Both the position numbers and the translations under genes were made by a program. From contig NC_135222.1 in NCBI RefSeq assembly GCF_052324685.1, positions 17,964,873-18,028,872 on the forward strand: a DNA stretch of 64,000 bases. Reading direction: 5' to 3'. This DNA is from Brachyhypopomus gauderio (lineage: Eukaryota > Chordata > Actinopteri > Gymnotiformes > Hypopomidae). Shown here in pieces: positions 44,040 through 64,000 of this stretch (positions are counted from its first letter, which is position 1; each line of letters begins with the position of its first letter). The notes under the pieces are model-generated. The model worked only from the letters and a program-made list of their open reading frames with translations, was not told the origin of the DNA and searched no databases.

Positions 44040-44640
44040 TATTCTTCGGGTTTCGTTATTATCTTGCGATTTGCTCGGCGCGGCTCGGATCGTCGGTGCA
44101 GTTCGGTGGAGTTTTCCTAGAACTCCACACGTTCCCGGTAAAAAGCCCGTCAGAGCGCGCGCGACGCCGCGTCTCGATGGGAACCGCCTGCAAACGTCTC
44201 CCCGGTGCAGCGCTTCTCCACCGACGGCTGCGGTTGGCGCGCAAGCTGCCACGCTGCCGTTCGCCGTCTTCACGCTCGTTCGTACGAAGTGGCTTCCGCA
44301 CAAGACGATGACGGTAACGCTCGCGCGTGTAAACGAAGCGCCCGCGCGGCGGACACCGCGTCCTCCCTCCGCTCGCGCCACCGCCTGATTCCCTGCGAGA
44401 TCGCCGCTCCGTCGTTGCTATGGAGAGACTGCGCGCGCCGAGCCGGGGCGGGTAGGCCCGAACTCCGCCTGCGCGCTGGCGTGGCGCCGTGACCGAGAGA
44501 GAGCGCACCCACAGCGGACTACTCGCAAACGTTCACGCGGCGGTACGTACGTCCGACTCGCTTTTCTAACGCCTGCTCCGCGTCTATCGAACCGACGGTT
44601 AATCGATTACGCGACCACGGGCCGTTGTGTTCGTTGAATA
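44040..44640 (+). promoter_or_regulatory. pik3ca: CpG-rich region, probable pik3ca promoter and 5' non-coding exon
   Basis: A sharp block of GC-rich, CpG-dense sequence within an AT-rich surround. It lies about 0.7 kb beyond the zmat3 start (divergent) and 2.6 kb before the pik3ca start codon. In vertebrates PIK3CA has a non-coding first exon in a CpG island, so this is the natural candidate. The exact start site and first donor cannot be fixed. Overlapping open frames on both strands reflect lack of AT-rich stop codons. Confidence 0.6.
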
Positions 44641-58490
<13,850 letters not shown>

Positions 58491-61400
58491 ACCCAAGAAG
58501 GCCTGAACTTGCAGGAAGGATCTTGAGCCAGCTAGCGGATGCTCGGCCAGGACATTACTGGTCCTTCTATGCTAGCAGCCTGACCTCATGTACAAAATGG
58601 GCTGATGCCCCAACTGACCTTCAAAGCACTAAACAATCCAGATTTTGTTTCTTTTATTGTTTGTTTGTTTTTCTTCTTTCCCTTTTTTGTGGCATCCAAA
58701 CAGAAAAATACTAACCTGGAATTTTGTCCAGAATCATTATACATTGTTCCATTGTTTCCTGTAGTTTTGTACTGATGTCTTTTTTGGTATGTTTTTGCTG
58801 CTCTATTCCTGGAGAGACCACAGCAGGGTTTGTTTTTTCCTCAACGTGCCCGTGGGAAGCCTTCTTCATTCACCAAGCCCCCAGGTTGCTCATGTCTTCC
58901 TTGAAGTACAGAATCCTTTAAATATGCATGGAACCTCTGAGAACTCCAAAACTAAACAGGGTAAGATTTTTGGCATTCGGTCTGTGAACATTCACATTCA
59001 CGAAACTAGTCCCTGAAAGATGGCTGTTGTTGAATCTTAAGAAAATGTGAGATTGGCATATCCCATGACCTTTGTACATACGTTCGGCTGTTAGCAAATA
59101 TTGCAACGTGGTGCACTACTACAAAGGGTGTAATTCTCCACTCCCTCTTCCACTCCCTTAACAAATTCATTCTAGGCATTAGTGATGGTCTGAACATACC
59201 TGCATATCCAGTAGTAAGTTCACATTTGGTATGTCATTAATAATAATTTGGAAATGAGTTAAATTTGCACCTTTTTGTGCTTTTATTGTGAAGCGTAGTA
59301 CTATACGTCTCTCAGAACTGCATCATGATGTAAAGAGGGTGATGAGTGGGTTTACTGGCATGAGGACGGTGTTTCTGCTGGAGAGCGGTGCTACGTAGTG
59401 GACCCTAGGCTGCACCACGCAGAGGAACGCAGCTGACAGGAAAGTTCTCCCACCGCAGGCGCCGGACGAGTGGCTGGCGTAGCATGTGCACCAGACGTGC
59501 TAGCGGTGCGTAGATCAGGCCGTGATGTAGGTGATGTCCTGCAGATTAACTGTTTAATGATACAGTTTGACGAACAGTGTCCAGTGTCCTGGCGTCACTT
59601 TTGTCATGGTGGTTGATGGCCGTACAGTTCTGCGGGAAGCTACAACAGGGCAGGGATGTGGGGGAACTGGGCTGGAAGAGACGGAGAGTCTGGGATGGTG
59701 GCCGTATATGACCTGATTTACACTAGTGTTTGTTGTTGATTAGGTTTTACATGTCCTCTACATGCCTTTTAGTGCGTTTGACCTCCCATTATAGTTTTTG
59801 CGCAGTACAGTCGAAATGTCGTGGGGATGCGTCAGATGGGTTGTGTGTAGTTTACTCTTGGGGAGCGTATAAATGTGTATTGGGGGAGGGGGATGGTCCT
59901 CAGTTTGATGAAGTCAATTATCAAACCCCATGCCAAATCTCAGAAAGCCCATCTAAGGTTTGATGCATTTGATTTCTCAGACTTCATTACAAGCAGCTTC
60001 TAAAGAGTGGCACGTTGAGGCTGGAACGTAAGGGGAGAGAGTGGGAGTCCTGGCCCAGGAACAGGGCCTCGTCTGGGGCCATCGCTCACAGGTGAACCAG
60101 GCCCCTCCCTTGTACCTGGGCATCAAATAACTACCCCTGTTGAATCATTTCAGCAATAAATTAGCAAAGGAAGCCAAAAAGATGTTAAGATCTGACAGTC
60201 AGAACCAAATTAATTGGCCTCTATATTAGTAGTTCTCTGTATGCCCATGTCTGTGTATCATGCATTATGTTGTACGTTTTAATCATAGTAACTCGTCACT
60301 ACCTAATTGCGACTTGGTAATCTAACCTCTTTTTGTGGTTGTGGAGAAAGCCTGTTATGTTTTTGCATTACATTTAAGCTGTGAAAATCTAAGGATTACA
60401 AATGAGGTGCAATCATGTTATCTGTATGGATAGCCTATGTGTCTACTGGTGGGAAGACCTCCTTGAGATTGAGATTATTCAAAATACACTAGTTTATGAA
60501 AGTCTTTTTATGTTATCTGACACTTTCCCTCCTGTTCTGTTAATCTAAGCCAAAGTTTTACATGCGTGTGGGAGTTCTCCTACACTGGGTCTAGGTTTTC
60601 ATGTGCATATCCACCTGAAGCATTACAGGGCTAGTCTGTATTCCTGGACATCTTAGTATTTAATGAAGATACAATCACCTGTATTGGAAAGTTTGAAGGA
60701 CTCATTTCTTTGTGCTGTCAAAACAGTATGCTGTTTACGTAAGACGTTTCTACCCTTCAAGTTTCTTAAGAGGCCAAACCATCTGCCTTTGCACTATATG
60801 TCTCAGTGGACACAGTCTACACAATGCAAAGACCACAGTGATACTTTCTATTTTACATTATGTAAAGAACATGTACAATTCTACTGGACAATAATGCAAA
60901 AATGTATTAATGCAAAGAAAAGGAACACTTTTTTTTTTTCTTCTCCAGTGTAATTTACTGACACTATAATGAAGTGTGACATTGTACTATTCCAGACTTC
61001 TAAGCTTGAGGTGTCAGATTTTTAAACATCAATGTCATTCTTATATGCAGTAAGAAACACACAGGTATACAGTGGGACAGTAACTGATGTATGCAGGTGG
61101 CTCATGCACTTTGTAATGTCCCCCCTTCTGTACAATGCCTTCAGTACCACAGGAAGGTGCTGTTCTCTTGCATGCTGCATTTCCAGGTGTTTTCCTACAC
61201 CGCCTGAACCAGATAACATGAATTAGACGTTAGTCATTGTAATAGCCTTATGTTCACCCTCCAGAAGCCATTCATCGCTTGGTCCTGTTCACTACTTCCT
61301 ATGTTTTGTCTGTACTGGTTACAGATCCTCTCTGGGCTGGACCCATTCAGAAACCCATTTACAGTGTCTCTGTAATGACGTGCAAACGCTTTCTACTCCC

Positions 61401-62205
61401 CTCATTTTCACAAACCGCACCAACCGGGATAACCATTGAGATGCTGGACTGTTGGCGTCTTTTCTACGAGTTACAAGAAAAAAAAAAAACAGGAAAAATA
61501 TTTTTCATATTTCAGTTTGAGAGCTCCTTGATTATCGCTCTGAACCATCACCGTGTATGTTGAGAACAAATCTGTTATTGTGGTGTAGCACTGAAGGTTT
61601 GCTTGCATAGGCAATTTCATACCGATTGTGAATGTTTAAATAGTTTGGTTGTAAGAGTGTCTGCTGGAGAAACACTTAGACATTTATAAAAGAAATGTTG
61701 CCATTCTTTGAATTTTAAGGTAAATTGAAATATTGCCGTATTATGTGATGAGTGGCAAAGGATGGAAAATAATTGTTCAAAATACTGAAAAGAAGGTCAG
61801 AATTTTGTCTGCTATTTTAAAATGTTTTGACTGGTTACATTTCCGTATCGGGCAGTACTATTACATTTTCATGTTGAGTTATATTTTTCATATATAATTC
61901 ATTATTTTCATCAACACTACTTAGTGGGCCAAATTATGTTCCATACATCCATCCTACATGAGGATTAAGTTAAAGCCCTAATATGTTTATCCATTATGTG
62001 TAGAATAAAATAAATAAATAAAAATCTGTTTGGCCTAAGACTGCACTCTGTAGTAACCATCTATAACTGCTAACAGTTATATACCTTCATTCTCGTTTAT
62101 TTACTGGTTCATTGTGCACCTCAGTTGAGACGTTGCTTTGTATCCTGTCTGTCTTCAATATTTTGAGTGTTCTGTGACTATGTACAAATAAACATTAAAA
62201 ACAAT
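58491..62205 (+). other. pik3ca: Probable pik3ca 3'UTR
   Basis: No exon of another gene is seen. AATAAA-like signals occur at 60154, near 62005-62020 (clustered AATAAA) and at 62187 (TACAAATAAACATT), the last preceded by T-rich sequence. Long PIK3CA 3'UTRs are usual in vertebrates. The true cleavage site is unknown. Confidence 0.5.
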
Positions 62206-62277
62206 TCTCTTGTACTTCTTACAGATGCTTATTTGCTGGGTTGCATTATTATTATTATTATTATTATTTTAATAATT

Positions 62278-63390
62278 GGGTCATTCCAGGATTTTGGTAC
62301 ATTTCCTGTCCTACCACTTACATTTCAAATGTACATATCCAAAATATCTAAATGACTTTTTTTTTAAACAATGTACTTGTTATAAGACAAACTAAAATTT
62401 GGTGGAAAAATAAGCTCCTTAGATATTATTCAAAAGACTGAATACCTTTGGACCACCCCAAAAAATGGCCGTTTTCTCGTCCCACACATTGGGTGACCAA
62501 ATCCTTTGCCAAATTTAACAATTAAAATAAGCTCTAAATAAATTACTTCCTCTTGTATATTGTTGAAATGCATATCATTTACTTATGAAAACAACTTCTT
62601 TGGTCTACATTGTATTGCATGTCACAGTTTTTACACTATTAAGTTGTGTCCCACAACATGTGCGCAGCCCTGTTACCATAAGGAATTTTATCTGGCAGAG
62701 AAAGGGTTAAAAATATTTGTTTACTGGCACAAAGGAATTTGCATCACAAGGACATTTCCTGCCCACATGGCAAGAAAAATGGTAAGTGCTCTAACAATTT
62801 TAAAGGTTTTTTTTAGTGCTGTCAATTCCAGGTGTCGCGATTAAAAGTCCTCACCAGGCTTTTGCTCAGGCTTCCTGGATTGTGTTGATTCCACTAATTT
62901 TACCTGGATTGCTAATTAGAAAATCTAGCAAGCTTGAGCAAAATCCTGGTGAGGACTTTTAATCGCGGCACCTGGAATTGACAGCACTAGTTTTTTTTTC
63001 CAGATATGTTTGTCCAAGTTGTGTGTCAGTGAATGCAACTCTGTTCCTCATATTGTAAGACTAATATTGAGTAGAGTCAAAATTTACTTTATATACTTAT
63101 ATAAACATATTTTATCCTTGATCTTGACATTGCTAATTTTTACAGTTAGCATCTGTTGCTGGGGTAGACCACAACTTAGACTAAATTTGCAACCCCGTTA
63201 GTCGCAACCCTGTTACTGCATACCAATTACATCTAATAAAAAAACTGCTTCCATACCGGAGCTTGACGAATCAAACTTTTTGATAGTATAGAACCTGTAG
63301 CTAAGAAATATGTGACTAAAATGATCAAATTGAAGATCAAATTTTCAGAAGTGACCACCCCTGAAATGTACCAAAATCCTGGAATGACCC
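62278..63390. mobile_element. 1.1-kb non-autonomous DNA transposon with 28-bp terminal inverted repeats
   Basis: GGGTCATTCCAGGATTTTGG and eight further bases at 62278-62305 are repeated perfectly in inverse orientation at 63363-63390. The element sits in an ATT-rich stretch (TTATTATTATT on both sides). No transposase is recognisable inside. A smaller palindromic element is nested within it. Confidence 0.75.
62814..62990. mobile_element. 177-bp palindromic MITE nested in the larger element
   Basis: About 60-bp arms (62814-62873 and the inverse at 62930-62989) differ at only about three positions and start TAGTGCTGTCAATTCCAGG. They flank a loop of about 56 bp. T-rich sequence lies on the left and right. 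The TA at each end suggests a TA target duplication. Confidence 0.8.
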
Positions 63391-64000
63391 TATTATTATT
63401 ATCTGCCGTATTCGTGTATACAAGTTCTGGATATGAACTAAGGTAAAAGAGTTAGACTAAGCATCCAATTATTAATTTGCCCCAAACTGTATTCATTCTT
63501 AAATGAAAGTAAGAATCGCGTGATTGTTTTCGCGTACATTTTGCACGTGCACCTGATGATGCATATGGACATTTTCAACACTAACTGACCGACAAAACTA
63601 CACGTCCATGCCCAAGTGTCCCTGTTGACTTCTGCATTAACCGCTAAACTTGACAAGCGCTACCCAGGCCAGTGGGTCCTGTCAAAATAAAAGTTCCTAA
63701 CGTATAGAGTTTTTTTAATTACTTAACCGAAGCCTGAAACGTTTCGAGTTTTCCATCTACTCTTGTTTAATTTCTAAAAATTGAACTAGATTGCATAGCT
63801 ATTATCACTGCTATATGATTCACGTTGATGGATAGAAGACATAAAATGTTTTACTCCTACGATGTACGAGCCCGTACTTATGATCAGCTACGTAACCACC
63901 ACAACTACCTGTGGGAAACGGTTTTAAAGAAGTACCGTATCAAGATAAAAACAACGGGAAACGGTATCCAAACGGAGGCTTTTAAAGAAGTACCGTATCA
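63391..64000. other. Unassigned sequence at the right edge
   Basis: No gene seen. TTTTAAAGAAGTACCGTATCA occurs twice (63923-63943 and 63980-64000), each preceded by a GGGAAACGG motif, so a tandem repeat may continue beyond the window. Confidence 0.5.

Noticed and set aside
44059-44512. Arginine-rich 149-codon frame on the minus strand and others nearby
   Set aside because: Four or more overlapping frames on both strands of a CpG-rich stretch; low stop density explains them.

Overview
The window reads as nuclear DNA from a teleost fish, possibly an ostariophysan, though that finer placement is only an impression. Genes are split by GT-AG introns. There are long (GT)n, (CA)n and (TA)n tracts, many minisatellites, and decayed fish-type transposons: a non-LTR LINE, a Tc1-like element, a SINE-like fragment and palindromic MITEs. 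Three protein-coding genes can be assembled exon by exon, with every splice phase closing. Their order and orientation, kcnmb2 (+), zmat3 (-), pik3ca (+), match the vertebrate block that in human is KCNMB2-ZMAT3-PIK3CA on 3q26.

Layout. 1-22.3 kb is non-coding and repeat-rich: a minus-strand LINE fragment at the left edge, a 34-bp satellite at 3.06-4.45 kb, and minisatellites near 5.5, 7.9, 13.0 and 20.5 kb. 22.9-27.9 kb carries kcnmb2 in four coding exons (234 aa). 28-37.9 kb is again non-coding, with minisatellites, TA arrays and MITE-like pieces. 37.98-43.30 kb carries zmat3 on the minus strand in six coding exons (363 aa as modelled). About 0.7-1.3 kb beyond its start lies a CpG-rich stretch that is probably the pik3ca promoter. 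47.2-58.5 kb holds all 20 coding exons of pik3ca (1069 aa), followed by a 3'UTR of perhaps 3.7 kb. A 1.1-kb terminal-inverted-repeat element containing a second, hairpin-forming MITE closes the window.

Function. kcnmb2 encodes an accessory subunit of the BK potassium channel and keeps a hydrophobic N-terminal inactivation plug. zmat3 encodes a three-finger RNA-binding protein of the p53 pathway. pik3ca encodes the class IA PI3-kinase catalytic subunit p110-alpha, with all domains and catalytic residues present. The genes share a syntenic block, not a pathway or operon.

The most unusual signal is in pik3ca. At four exons (coding exons 3, 4, 6 and 16) the 3' end of the exon, usually with its 5' splice site, is repeated in the intron immediately downstream. 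In one case this has grown into a roughly ten-copy minisatellite carrying six decoy donors. The second most unusual signal is the higher-order arrangement of two unit types in the 34-bp satellite. All assignments come from reading the sequence and from remembered family knowledge; no database search was run.
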